Below, in pieces: positions 34,362-42,831 of a DNA stretch of 47,266 nucleotides. Below the pieces are notes generated by a model. It saw only the letters and a program-made list of their open reading frames with translations, made no database searches and was not told the DNA's origin. Position 1 is the stretch's first letter, and the number at the start of each line of letters is the position of its first letter. Position numbers and translations under genes: made by a program. Source of the stretch: Streptomyces graminilatus (GTDB lineage Bacteria > Actinomycetota > Actinomycetes > Streptomycetales > Streptomycetaceae); the NCBI RefSeq assembly GCF_001418565.1, contig NZ_LIQQ01000235.1, positions 1-47,266 of the forward strand. Reading direction: 5' to 3'.

Positions 34362-35570
34362 ATGGCCCACCTCAGCGACCCTCTCCACACCCCGGCCGTC
34401 GCCACCATTCCCATGAACCAGGGCGTGACGAAAAACCTCTCCTTCGTGGCGAGGTTCGGCGGCTGGCTGAGATCCGGTACGCCTTACCTCGGTCCGCTCG
34501 TCGCGAGCGCCGGGGGGCTGGTCATCCTGGCCCTCGCGCTCGGCGGCCCGTACATCGCCGACGGTGCCTCCCAGGCCCTGATGACCGGTGACTGGACGCT
34601 CCCTGTGACCTGGGCGGCCCTGATGCTCAAGATCGCCCTCACCGCCCTGTACGTCCTCCCGGTGCCCGTCGCCGGGTACATCGCCTACGGACTGGCCGGC
34701 CGGCAGGGCGTGATCCCCGGTCTCTTCGGCGGCTTCGCCGCCCTGGGCATCGAGGCGGGCGCCTTCGGCGGGCTGGTCGCGGGTCTCCTCGCGGGCACGG
34801 CCACCCTCGCCCTCGTACGGATCCCCGTGCCTCAGCGGATTCGTGAGATCACGACGACCGTGGTGGTCCCGATGGTGGCCGTGGTGTTCACCGGCGCCGT
34901 GATGTACGCGTTCGCCGGAACGGCGTTGAAAGCCCTGGTGGAGTGGTTGCAGACGGAGCTGACACAGGTGCAGTTCCACAACTTCGTCGCGCTCGGCCTG
35001 CTGCTCGGCGCGCTGGCGTGCAGCGACCTCGGCGGCCCCGTCGCCAAGGCGGCCGTCGCCTACGGCTCGGTCATGATGCAGACCTCGGACCCGTCGAAGC
35101 TCGCCCCGCAGAACATGGTCATCATGGCCGCCGTCGTGGCCGCCGGCATGGTCCCCCCGATCGCCCTGTCCCTCGCCACCCTGGTGCGCGGCAAGCTGTT
35201 CAGCGAGTCCGAACGGCGTTACGGCAAGGTGGCCTGGCTGTTCGGGCTGGCCTTCATCCCCGAGGGCACGGTCCCCTTCGCCCTCGCCGACCCGCTGCGC
35301 GTGCTGCCGGCCACCATGCTGGGCGGCGCCACCACCGGCAGCCTCGTCATGGTCTTCGGTACGAACATCTCGTACCCCTACGGAGGGGTCTTCGCCGCCA
35401 CCCACATCGGCAAGCCGCTGCTGTTCGCCGTCGCCGTCCTGGCCGGCGTGTTCGTCACCACGGCGGTCACCGTCGGGCTCAAGAGCCTGCGGCGGACCGC
35501 TCCGGTGGCGGCGAAGCCGGTACGGGCCGCAGGCAACCGGAAGCGGGTCGTGGCGGCCGGCCGCGTCTGA
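34362..35570 (+). CDS. Stand-alone fructose-type PTS IIC membrane component
   Basis: Integral membrane sugar-translocating domain of the fructose PTS family, 402 residues with about ten hydrophobic segments. The FruA-like motif GLAFIPEGTVPFALADPLR (canonical TEGAIPFAAADP) and the following MLGGATTGSLVMVFG are recognisable, as is the late PYGGVFAA. In typical Streptomyces FruA, IIA and IIB domains are fused to IIC; here they are absent and no PTS gene is adjacent, so it must work with soluble partners elsewhere or have another role. Start ATG 34362 has GGAG eight bases upstream. It lies 8-9 kb from the fructan locus and lacks the TGTCAnnnnTGACA operator seen there. Confidence 0.8.
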   Translation: MAHLSDPLHTPAVATIPMNQGVTKNLSFVARFGGWLRSGTPYLGPLVASAGGLVILALALGGPYIADGASQALMTGDWTLPVTWAALMLKIALTALYVLPVPVAGYIAYGLAGRQGVIPGLFGGFAALGIEAGAFGGLVAGLLAGTATLALVRIPVPQRIREITTTVVVPMVAVVFTGAVMYAFAGTALKALVEWLQTELTQVQFHNFVALGLLLGALACSDLGGPVAKAAVAYGSVMMQTSDPSKLAPQNMVIMAAVVAAGMVPPIALSLATLVRGKLFSESERRYGKVAWLFGLAFIPEGTVPFALADPLRVLPATMLGGATTGSLVMVFGTNISYPYGGVFAATHIGKPLLFAVAVLAGVFVTTAVTVGLKSLRRTAPVAAKPVRAAGNRKRVVAAGRV

Positions 35571-35649
35571 CCCGCACGGACCGGCACAGCTGAACCGGCC
35601 CCGGGCAGACGCCCCGAGGCCGGTTCAGCCGTCCGCACGCGTGGGTGTC

Positions 35650-38064
35650 TCACCCGCCCTCGCGCGAGGGCGACCGGCTCTCCGCCCACCAGGCCGCGAT
35701 CTGGGCACGGCAGACGAAACCGAGCTTGGACAGGATCTTCGCGACATGGGTGTCCGCGGTCCGCGGCGAGAGCCCGAGCGCGCCGGCCACCTGCCGGTTG
35801 GTCATGCCCTTGGCCACCAGCGCGGCGACCTCCCGCTCCCGACGGCTCAGCCGGTCCGCGTCGTCGGGCCCGGCGGTACTCGGATCGACCGCACTGCCGC
35901 CGCCCGCGACGCTGCCCGTGACCGCGACGCTGCCGGTGCCGGTGCCGGTGCCGGTGCCGGTGCCGGTGTCCGTGCCGAGGGCGAGAGCGATGGCGCGGGC
36001 GGGACTGTCGTAGCGAAGGCCCTGGGCGAGGGCCTTCTCGTAGCCCGTGGGGCCCAGCACGCCCGCGACGGCTTCCTCGCACTGGGCGTGCAGCCCGCCC
36101 GAGGCGTTCGCGGCACAGACACCCGTGGCCCGTGACAACGCCCGCACCGCGCCCAGCAGTTCCGCCGCCCGCTCGTACTCGCCACGGGCCGCCGTGATCC
36201 GGGCGAAGACCTCCAGCGACATCACGGTGCCGGCGTAGTCGTTGAAGCCCCGGAGGATCTCCAGCGAGGCCCGGGTACGCGCCAGGCCCCTCTCCTCGTC
36301 GCCGCGGGCCCACAGAGCCAAGCCCAGTGCCCCAAGAGCGTAGGACCGGTAGAGGTGTTCGCCGTGCCGCTCCGCGACCTCCACCGCCCGCGCGCTGGTG
36401 TCCGAGGCCCCGGGGCAGCCGAGATGAACCTGGACGATGGCCCGCTGGAACAGCCAGAACAGCTCATCCGGGCCGTCTCCCGCGGGCCGCTGCGCGGCCA
36501 GGGCCGCGTCGTACCAGGACAAGGCCTCCAGCGGCTCTCCCCGGAAGGCGGCCAGCGCGCCGCGCAGGCCCTGGACGACGGGTTCGAGGGACCGGTCGGC
36601 GAGCCGCTCGCCCAACTCCTGGGCGGCGTCGAGTCGTTCCTCCGCTCCGGTGAGGTCGCCCTGAAGGAGCGCCACCCAGGCGGCGCACCACAGGGCCCTG
36701 GCCCGTACGGGGGTGGGGCGGGAGTCCATCGCGAGCAGACGGTCGAACTGCCGGCGCCCCTCGGTCAGAAAGCCGTCCGCGCACCAGTGGTACCGCAGGG
36801 CCACCGCCAGCCGGAGCGCGGCCTCACCGTCACCGTCGTCGCTTTCGGCGGGCGGACATTCCAGTACCGTCACGAGATCCGCGTGCTCGGCGCGCAGCCA
36901 GGCGAGCGCCTCCTGCTGGCCGGGCCCGAACCACCGGCCGGCGAGCCGTTCGGCGCGGTCCAGGTAGAAGTCCCGGTGCCGGCGCGTCATTCTCGGGTGC
37001 TCGCCGGACGCGGCCAGGCGCATGCGCCCGTACTCACGGATCGTCTCCAGCAGCCGGTAGCGGGGCGGTCCGTCCCCCTGGGTCATCAGGACGACGGACC
37101 GGGACACCAGCCGGTCCAGCAGGTCGATCACCAGGTGGCCCGCCAGTCCGTCGTCCGGGCACACCTCTTCGGCGGTGTCCAGCGTGAACCCGCCGGTGAA
37201 CACCGACAGACGGTGCCACAGCACCCGCTCCGCCGGGGTGCACAGCTCGTAGCTCCATTCGATCATCCCGCGCAGCGTGCGCTGGCGTGGATGCGTGGTC
37301 CGGCAGCCCCCGGTCAGCAGCGCGAAGCGGTCCTCCAGCCGGTGCGCCAACTGCTCCACGGACAGCGTACGAAGCCGGGACGCCGCCAGTTCGATCGCCA
37401 GCGGCAGCCCGTCGAGGAGGGAGCACAGCCGGGCGGTCTCGGCCTGGTTCGCCTCCGTGAGGCGGAAGTCCGCCCCGAGCGCCGTCGCGCGGTCCCGCAA
37501 CAACTCCACGGCTTCGTCGGGCACCGGCATCGGAGGGACGATGAAGACGTGCTCGCCGATGACGGAGAGCGTCTCGCGGCTCGTCACCAGCACCCGCAGC
37601 TTCGGGCAGGCCTTCAGCAGGGCGCCGGCCAGTTCGGCGGACGCCTCGACCACGTGTTCGCAGTTGTCCAGCACGATCAGTGCCCGATGCCGGGCCAGGT
37701 GCTCGGTGAGCCTGGCCAGATCCGACGTGGTGCGGCGGTCGGGAACCCGGAGCGTACTCGCGGCGGTGGCCGCCACCGCCGCCGGATCCCGGACCGAGGC
37801 CAGGTCCACGAGCCACACACCGTCCGGGAACGCCTTCCCGCTCGCCCCGGCGACGGCGAGCGCCAGCCTGGTCTTGCCGACACCGCCGATCCCGGTGAGC
37901 GTCACCAGCCGCACCGTGGTCAGCAGCCGGCGTATCTCGGTGATCTCCCGACGCCGCCCGACGAAGGCGGTCAGCGCGGCGGGCAGGTTGTCACCGGTGG
38001 GGGTCGCAACGGCGGCCGAAGCGGTCTTGGTCGAAGGAAGGTTCGACTCGGGTGCGTTCGTCAT
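35650..38064 (-). CDS. LuxR-family transcriptional regulator with NB-ARC-like ATPase (LAL/SARP-type large regulator)
   Basis: Large ATP-dependent transcription factor of 804 residues. The P-loop GIGGVGKT (58-65) and Walker B RALIVLDNCEHV mark an AAA/NB-ARC domain in the first ~330 residues. A TPR-like helical region follows (~400-650). The C-terminal LuxR HTH reads LSRREREVAALVAKGMTNRQVA. Before the HTH a Gly-Thr repeat linker is encoded by five GGTGCC units (plus-strand 35935-35964). ATG 38064 is chosen for GGAAGG upstream, cutting off about 19 residues of a longer frame. Such regulators often control secondary metabolism; target genes are not evident, as both neighbours belong to other functions. 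The upstream gap holds a 10-bp tandem array. Confidence 0.88.
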   Translation of the reverse strand: MTNAPESNLPSTKTASAAVATPTGDNLPAALTAFVGRRREITEIRRLLTTVRLVTLTGIGGVGKTRLALAVAGASGKAFPDGVWLVDLASVRDPAAVAATAASTLRVPDRRTTSDLARLTEHLARHRALIVLDNCEHVVEASAELAGALLKACPKLRVLVTSRETLSVIGEHVFIVPPMPVPDEAVELLRDRATALGADFRLTEANQAETARLCSLLDGLPLAIELAASRLRTLSVEQLAHRLEDRFALLTGGCRTTHPRQRTLRGMIEWSYELCTPAERVLWHRLSVFTGGFTLDTAEEVCPDDGLAGHLVIDLLDRLVSRSVVLMTQGDGPPRYRLLETIREYGRMRLAASGEHPRMTRRHRDFYLDRAERLAGRWFGPGQQEALAWLRAEHADLVTVLECPPAESDDGDGEAALRLAVALRYHWCADGFLTEGRRQFDRLLAMDSRPTPVRARALWCAAWVALLQGDLTGAEERLDAAQELGERLADRSLEPVVQGLRGALAAFRGEPLEALSWYDAALAAQRPAGDGPDELFWLFQRAIVQVHLGCPGASDTSARAVEVAERHGEHLYRSYALGALGLALWARGDEERGLARTRASLEILRGFNDYAGTVMSLEVFARITAARGEYERAAELLGAVRALSRATGVCAANASGGLHAQCEEAVAGVLGPTGYEKALAQGLRYDSPARAIALALGTDTGTGTGTGTGTGSVAVTGSVAGGGSAVDPSTAGPDDADRLSRREREVAALVAKGMTNRQVAGALGLSPRTADTHVAKILSKLGFVCRAQIAAWWAESRSPSREGG

Positions 38065-38240
38065 CGCCACCTTCCATGGAGTGCTTCCGTGAGGGGAGAG
38101 GCGTCGGATCCGGAAGCCCAACTCTGTGCGAAAGGCAGAGATCCATGGTTAAGGCGGACGAAATTCTGAGTCAACAGGCTGTATGTCCGATGATGTGCTG
38201 ACTCTGTGGAACGAAACGGCTACCCGACCCCGAAGCCCGG

Positions 38241-38350
38241 TGAGGGCAGGCTAGGCCAGGGCAGGCCAGGGCAGGCCAGGGCAGGCCAGGGCAGGCCAGG
38301 GCAGGCCAGGGCAGGTCAGGGCAGGTCAGGGCAGGGCAGGTCAGGGCAGG
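38241..38350. repeat. 10-bp tandem array (GCAGGCCAGG), about eleven copies
   Basis: Five perfect units at 38261-38310 are flanked by variants (GCAGGTCAGG, GCAGGGCAGG, CTAGGCCAGG). It fills most of the 315-base gap between the LuxR-family start and the LacI stop. I see no gene in the gap. Confidence 0.9.
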
Positions 38351-38379
38351 CCGGGCGGGTCGGGGCAAGGCCGAGCCGC

Positions 38380-39402
38380 CTACGCCTTGGGCGCCGCCTG
38401 CTCCCCCGACCCCCGGACGATCAACCGAGTGGACACGGTGATGGTGCGAGCCCGGGTGCGATCGCCGTCGAGCCGGGTCAGGGCGGTGGTCGCCGCTGCC
38501 CTGCCGAGTTCTTCCGCGTCCTGGGCGACGACGGTCAGGGCCGGTTCGAGTGCCTCGGCGAGCGACAGGTCGTCGAAGGCGACGACGGCGACGTCCTTGC
38601 GTTTGCTGCGGGCGAGTTCGGCGACTATGCCCATCGCCACGATGTTGTTGCCGGCGAACAGGGCCGTCGGGGGATCGGGAAGGCGCAGGAGCTGGGCGGT
38701 CGCCGCCTCGGCGTCCCGCTGGTCGTGGGCGTTGACGACGAGTGAGCGGTCGTAGGGGATGTCGGCCTCCTGCAACGCCGAGCGGTAGCCGGCCAGCCGC
38801 TCCCGGCGCGTGTACAGCTTCAGGGGCAGGTCGCCGACGAAACCGAGGCGCCGGTGCCCGTGGGCGACGAGGTGGGCGACGCCGTCGTGGGCTCCGGCGC
38901 GGTTGGAGCTGACGATGCTGTCCGTGGCGAGTCCGACTCCGGGCCGGTCGAGGAAGATCACCGGCAGTCCGGCCGTACGGTGGGACTTGAGGTGGGCGTG
39001 GTCGGCGCCGACGGACGGTACGACGATCAGGATGCTGACCCGCCGGGCGAGGAACTTGTCAGTGAGCGCGCGTTCGCGTTCGGGGTCGTCCGCTGAGGAG
39101 CCCATCAGCAAGGTCAGGCCCCGGTCGCGGACCGTGTCCTCGATGCTTCGGGCCACGGCCCCGAAGAAGGGGTTCCCGAGGTCGGGGACGACCAGTCCGA
39201 CCGTGGTGTCGGGCCCGCCGACGCGGATGTTGCGGGCCATGAGGTTCGGCTGGAAGCCGAGCCTGGCCACCGCGGCGAGCACCTGCTCCCTGGTCTGTGC
39301 GGAGGCGGGCCCGTCCTCGTTGAGGACCCGGGAGACCGTCTTGGCGCTGACACCGACCTCGCGGGCGACATCGGTCAGGGTGGGGCGGCGGTTCGCTGCC
39401 AT
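38380..39402 (-). CDS. LacI-family regulator of the fructan/fructose locus
   Basis: Repressor of 340 residues. The N-terminal HTH (PTLTDVAREVGVSAKTVSRVLN) and hinge are classic LacI, followed by a periplasmic-binding-protein-like effector domain (VGLVVPDLGNPFF ... FDDLSLAE). ATG 39402 starts the HTH; a longer frame from 39453 adds a basic tail with no support. It is last in a minus-strand series of binding protein, permease, ATPase and regulator, with 72 bases between ATPase stop and this start, so it may be autoregulated. Its likely operators are the TGTCAnnnnTGACA pairs at 42633-42662 and 43982-44011, which are typical LacI-type palindromes. The effector is probably fructose, a phosphate of it, or a small fructan (inferred). 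Confidence 0.85.
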   Translation of the reverse strand: MAANRRPTLTDVAREVGVSAKTVSRVLNEDGPASAQTREQVLAAVARLGFQPNLMARNIRVGGPDTTVGLVVPDLGNPFFGAVARSIEDTVRDRGLTLLMGSSADDPERERALTDKFLARRVSILIVVPSVGADHAHLKSHRTAGLPVIFLDRPGVGLATDSIVSSNRAGAHDGVAHLVAHGHRRLGFVGDLPLKLYTRRERLAGYRSALQEADIPYDRSLVVNAHDQRDAEAATAQLLRLPDPPTALFAGNNIVAMGIVAELARSKRKDVAVVAFDDLSLAEALEPALTVVAQDAEELGRAAATTALTRLDGDRTRARTITVSTRLIVRGSGEQAAPKA

Positions 39403-39474
39403 GGAGAAACCGTCCTGTGGGCTCCGGTTCCGGCCGCGGCCTCGGCCGGACACCAGGAGATCCGGGTTGTGCTG

Positions 39475-40311
39475 TCAGGTGGCCTGGACTCCGGCGGCCT
39501 TCGCCGCCTCGGAATCCGCTACGACAGTATCTCCGGCCGCGTCGACGGTCAGAGCGCCGGTCATGATGGCGACGACCTCGGCCATGGAGTAGTCGGAGGG
39601 CTTGATCACGGCGGCGCGCCGGCCGAGGCGGTGCACGTGGATCCGGTCCGCGATCTCGAAGACGTGCGGCATGTTGTGGCTGATCAGGACGACCGGCATG
39701 CCCTTGTCGCGGACCCTGCGGATCAGGTCCAGAACCTGCCCCGACTCCTTGACGCCGAGAGCGGCCGTCGGCTCGTCCATGACGACGACACTGCTGGCCC
39801 AGGCGACGGACCGGGCGACCGCGACGGCCTGCCGCTGCCCGCCGGAGAGCGTCTCCACCGACTGCGTCAGCGAGCGCAGACCGATCTTCAGGTCGGCCAT
39901 GTGCTCGGCGGCCTCCTGGCGCATGCGCTTCTTGTCGAGCATCCGGAAGACACTGCCGAGGACGCCGGGGCGGCGCAGTTCGCGCCCCAGGAACATGTTC
40001 GAGGCGATGTCCATGGAGGCGGCCACGGCGAGATCCTGATACACCGTCTCGATGCCGTGGGCGCGAGCGCTCTGCGGACCGGAGAAGGTGATGGGCTCGC
40101 CGTTGAGGCGTATCTCGCCCGAGTCCGGGGTCACGGCACCCGTGAGCGCCTTGATCAGACTGGTCTTGCCGGCGCCGTTGTCACCGATGACGGCGAGGAC
40201 CTCGCCGGGCAGCAGGTCGAAGTCGGCGCCGTCGATGGCGGTGACCTGGCCGTACCGCTTGACCAGACCACGGGCCTGAAGGACGGGCGTGGGGGAGGAG
40301 TTGGCGGTCAT
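39475..40311 (-). CDS. Sugar ABC transporter ATP-binding protein (FrcA-like, single cassette)
   Basis: Cytosolic ATPase of a CUT2-type sugar importer, 278 residues with one nucleotide-binding domain. Walker A is GDNGAGKTS, the signature ETLSGGQRQ, Walker B VVVMDEPTA, and the switch His in ISHN. Rbs-type systems have a double cassette; the Frc subgroup has a single one, which fits here. ATG 40311 overlaps the permease stop (ATGA), so the two are translationally coupled. The C-terminus is Ala/Val-rich. Gene order and the fructan context point to fructose or a similar monosaccharide as substrate. Confidence 0.88.
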   Translation of the reverse strand: MTANSSPTPVLQARGLVKRYGQVTAIDGADFDLLPGEVLAVIGDNGAGKTSLIKALTGAVTPDSGEIRLNGEPITFSGPQSARAHGIETVYQDLAVAASMDIASNMFLGRELRRPGVLGSVFRMLDKKRMRQEAAEHMADLKIGLRSLTQSVETLSGGQRQAVAVARSVAWASSVVVMDEPTAALGVKESGQVLDLIRRVRDKGMPVVLISHNMPHVFEIADRIHVHRLGRRAAVIKPSDYSMAEVVAIMTGALTVDAAGDTVVADSEAAKAAGVQAT

Positions 40312-41303
40312 CGGGCCTTCTTCCGGGAGAGCTGGTCGACGGTCACCGCGAGGATCACCAGGACTCCGGTGATCAGGGTCTGGTAGATGGACGCGACGCC
40401 CATCAACTGGAGCCCGTTGCGGAAGACGCCCACGATGAGGACGCCGATGAAGGTGCCGAGCACCGAGCCGCGTCCGCCGAAGAGGCTGGTGCCGCCGAGG
40501 ACCACGGCCGTGATGCTGTCGAGGTTGTCGGTCTGCCCGGCCTGCGGGTCACCCACTCCGGTACGGGAGATGAGCAGCAGGGCGGCGATGCCGTACAGCA
40601 GACCGGCCACGGTGTAGATGCCGATGGTGAGGCGGGAGGTACGGATGCCGTTCAGCCGCGCGGCCTCGGCGCTGTTGCCGAGCGCGTACACGTGGCGCCC
40701 CCAGCCGGTGTTGCTCAGCGAGTAGGCGAGCAGGAGGAAAAGGCCGATGGTGACGAGGGAGCCGTAGGTGATGTCGGTGTGGCCGAGGGGGAAGGTCTCG
40801 CCGAGGGCGGTCAGCGGCCCGGGCAGGTTGCTGACCGTCTGCTCCTCGGAGTAGATGTGGGTCAGTGCGAACGCCACGTTGAGCATGCCGAGGGTGACGA
40901 TGAACGGCGGCAGCGGGATCTTCTGCACCAGCAGCCCGTTGACCAGCCCGAACCCTCCGCAGACCGCGATGCCCAGGGCGATGGCGACGAGCGGGGGCAG
41001 GGAGCCCTCGGCGGCCATCTTGGCGATCACGATGCTGCCGAACGCCATCACCGCCCCGCACGACAGGTCGATACCGGCGGTCAGGATGATCAGCGTCTGC
41101 CCGATGGCGAGGGTGCCCACGACCATGACCTGCTGCACGATCAGCGAGAAGTTCCCGCCGGTCAGGAACTGTTCGGTCGAGAGCGAGAAGAAGGCGCACG
41201 CCAGAAGAAGGGCGACCAGCGGTCCGGTGGTCGGCGCCGTGAGCAGTCTGCGGACCGTGGTCGGCGCTTTGAGCTCCGAGTACGGGGTGGTCGTGGCTGT
41301 CAT
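40308..41303 (-). CDS. Sugar ABC transporter permease (FrcC/RbsC-like)
   Basis: Membrane permease of the same CUT2 importer, 331 residues with 8-10 helices. The conserved stretch AIGQTLIILTAGIDLSCGAVMA near residue 75 and GGTSLFGGRGSVLGT near 275 are hallmarks of RbsC/FrcC. ATG 41303 has AGGAC upstream; the longer frame toward 41513 reads through repeat-element DNA and is not supported. A 239-base gap containing a dispersed repeat separates it from the binding-protein gene, yet all run in the same direction. One homodimer of this permease is expected per transporter. Confidence 0.88.
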   Translation of the reverse strand: MTATTTPYSELKAPTTVRRLLTAPTTGPLVALLLACAFFSLSTEQFLTGGNFSLIVQQVMVVGTLAIGQTLIILTAGIDLSCGAVMAFGSIVIAKMAAEGSLPPLVAIALGIAVCGGFGLVNGLLVQKIPLPPFIVTLGMLNVAFALTHIYSEEQTVSNLPGPLTALGETFPLGHTDITYGSLVTIGLFLLLAYSLSNTGWGRHVYALGNSAEAARLNGIRTSRLTIGIYTVAGLLYGIAALLLISRTGVGDPQAGQTDNLDSITAVVLGGTSLFGGRGSVLGTFIGVLIVGVFRNGLQLMGVASIYQTLITGVLVILAVTVDQLSRKKAR

Positions 41304-41427
41304 GCGAAGTCCTTGTCGGAAGACAGATGTCCTTGTCGGCGGGCGGGGGAACTGTGCGGCGGGGGCGCCTGTGGTTCGGATGAAGGCCGCTCGGAGGCGA
41401 AGGCCGCCCGGAGCTGAAGGCCGCCCC

Positions 41428-41511
41428 GCAGGGGCGCCTTCAGGGGCGCGGGGCTGTGTCGATGTGCGGCTCCGCCGCGCGGGCGCGACCAGCCCCCACC
41501 GGACCCGCAGC
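41428..41511. repeat. REP-like dispersed Streptomyces intergenic element
   Basis: The stretch GGGCGCGGGGCTGTGTCGAT ... GCGCGACCAGCCCCCACCGG ... CCCGCAG resembles a family of short GC-rich repeats I remember as very common between Streptomyces genes. It interrupts the importer operon between binding protein and permease. Confidence 0.5.
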
Positions 41512-41542
41512 AAACCACCGCGCCCCCAGCGGAGCGCCCCGC

Positions 41543-42571
41543 TCAGCCCCAGCAGTTCTCCAGGCCGTACCCGGTGTCCTTCGAGTCCACCCCGCCCTGC
41601 GCCTTGTCGCTGATCAGCGTGACCCCGGTGTCGGTGTACCCGGACGCCTTCTTCCCGTCCTTGGCGAACGTCACGACGGCCTTGACCCCCTCCGCGGCCA
41701 TCTTCAGCGGATACTGCTGCGAAGTCGCGGCGATCTTGCCGTCCTTGACGGCCTGGGTGCCGGTGCAGCCGCCGTCGACGGAGACGATCAGTACGTCCTT
41801 CTCCCGGCCCTTGGCCTTCAGCGCGGTGTACGCGCCCAGCGCGGCCGGCTCGTTGATGGTGTAGACGACGTTGATGTCCGGCTCCTTCTGGAGGCAGTTC
41901 TCCATCGCCGTCTGGCCCTTGGCCTGGTCACCACCCGTGTCCTGGGCGCACACGACGTCCTTCTCGGCGGCGCCGAAGCCCTTCAGGAACCCGTCGTGGC
42001 GCTGGACGCCGACGGAGACGCCCGGCGCGAGGTCGAGCGCGGCTATCTTCGCCGTCTTGCCCTTCATCGCGGCCTTGGCGTACTCGCCGATCAGCTCACC
42101 GGCCTTGAGGTTGTCGGTGGCGAAGAGTGCGTCGACCGCGCTCTGCGGGTCGGTCGGGGTGTCCAGGGCGATGACCAGGACGCCCTTGGCGCGGGCCTTC
42201 TCGATCGCGGGCACGATCGCCTTGGAGTCGCTCGGGGTGATCAGGATGCCCTTGACCCCGGCGGCGACCATGTTCTCGATGGCGGTGACCTGCCCGGCGT
42301 TGTCGCCGTCGAACTTGCCCGCTGCGGTGGACAGTTGGGCGCCGTTCTCCTTGGCGGCCTGCTCCGCGCCCTCCTTCATCTTCACGAAGAACGGGTTGGT
42401 GTCGGTCTTGGTGATCAGGCCGACCTTGACCGCGCCCGAGCCGGAGCCGGAACTCGGCGAGCCCGATCCGGAGCCGGCGCCGGGGCCGCAGGCCGTCAGG
42501 GTGAGGGCCGCGACGCCCGAGACCGCCGCGACTCTGACGAGGGTGGAGGACAGGCGAGTGGTGCGAGACAT
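41543..42571 (-). CDS. Sugar-binding lipoprotein of ABC importer (FrcB/RbsB-like)
   Basis: Membrane-anchored monosaccharide receptor of 342 residues. The signal peptide ends with lipobox LTAC, followed by a Gly/Ser linker. The mature domain ([21 protein letters not shown] ... ALDTPTD ... [14 protein letters not shown]) follows the RbsB/FrcB pattern for a pyranose or furanose sugar, with likely ring-stacking aromatics such as the Phe pair in NPFF. ATG 42571 has AGGAG about 7 bases upstream. The bipartite LacI-type operator lies 62-91 bases upstream on its coding side, so it heads the regulated unit of receptor, permease, ATPase and regulator. Fructose is the best guess for the ligand given the neighbouring fructan hydrolase and kinase. 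Confidence 0.88.
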   Translation of the reverse strand: MSRTTRLSSTLVRVAAVSGVAALTLTACGPGAGSGSGSPSSGSGSGAVKVGLITKTDTNPFFVKMKEGAEQAAKENGAQLSTAAGKFDGDNAGQVTAIENMVAAGVKGILITPSDSKAIVPAIEKARAKGVLVIALDTPTDPQSAVDALFATDNLKAGELIGEYAKAAMKGKTAKIAALDLAPGVSVGVQRHDGFLKGFGAAEKDVVCAQDTGGDQAKGQTAMENCLQKEPDINVVYTINEPAALGAYTALKAKGREKDVLIVSVDGGCTGTQAVKDGKIAATSQQYPLKMAAEGVKAVVTFAKDGKKASGYTDTGVTLISDKAQGGVDSKDTGYGLENCWG

Positions 42572-42632
42572 GATCGACTCCTGTGGGATAGGGAGCGGCA
42601 CGGAGTTGGGGCCTGAGCACGCCCCCCAGGAG

Positions 42633-42662
42633 TGTCATCGTTGACTTATGTCATCGTTGACA
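42633..42662. promoter_or_regulatory. Bipartite LacI-type operator upstream of the binding-protein gene
   Basis: Two copies of TGTCATCGTTGAC(A/T) at 42633-42646 and 42649-42662, 16 bases apart. Each is a TGTCAnnnnTGACA palindrome. The region is divergent between the binding protein (minus) and the kinase (plus), so it may control both. The same 30-base pattern occurs at 43982-44011 in reverse orientation. Confidence 0.8.
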
Positions 42663-42831
42663 CCGCCTGGCGAGGATGATGGACTCCGCCTCCCGGAAAC
42701 GTCAATGCCTTGCGCTCGTCACAAATCGGCAAACGTCCACGGGCCCGCCGCCCACCAGGCTGTCCGGCAGCCGTCCTCCGACGTGACCGGTGAGCCCGTA
42801 CGCCCGTACGCCCGTCAGAGGAGAGCCGCCC

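Noticed and set aside
38241..38350. Possible replication origin iterons or phage attachment site
   Set aside because: The 10-bp units match no DnaA box or tRNA end, and no replication or integrase gene is nearby; a simple tandem array is sufficient.
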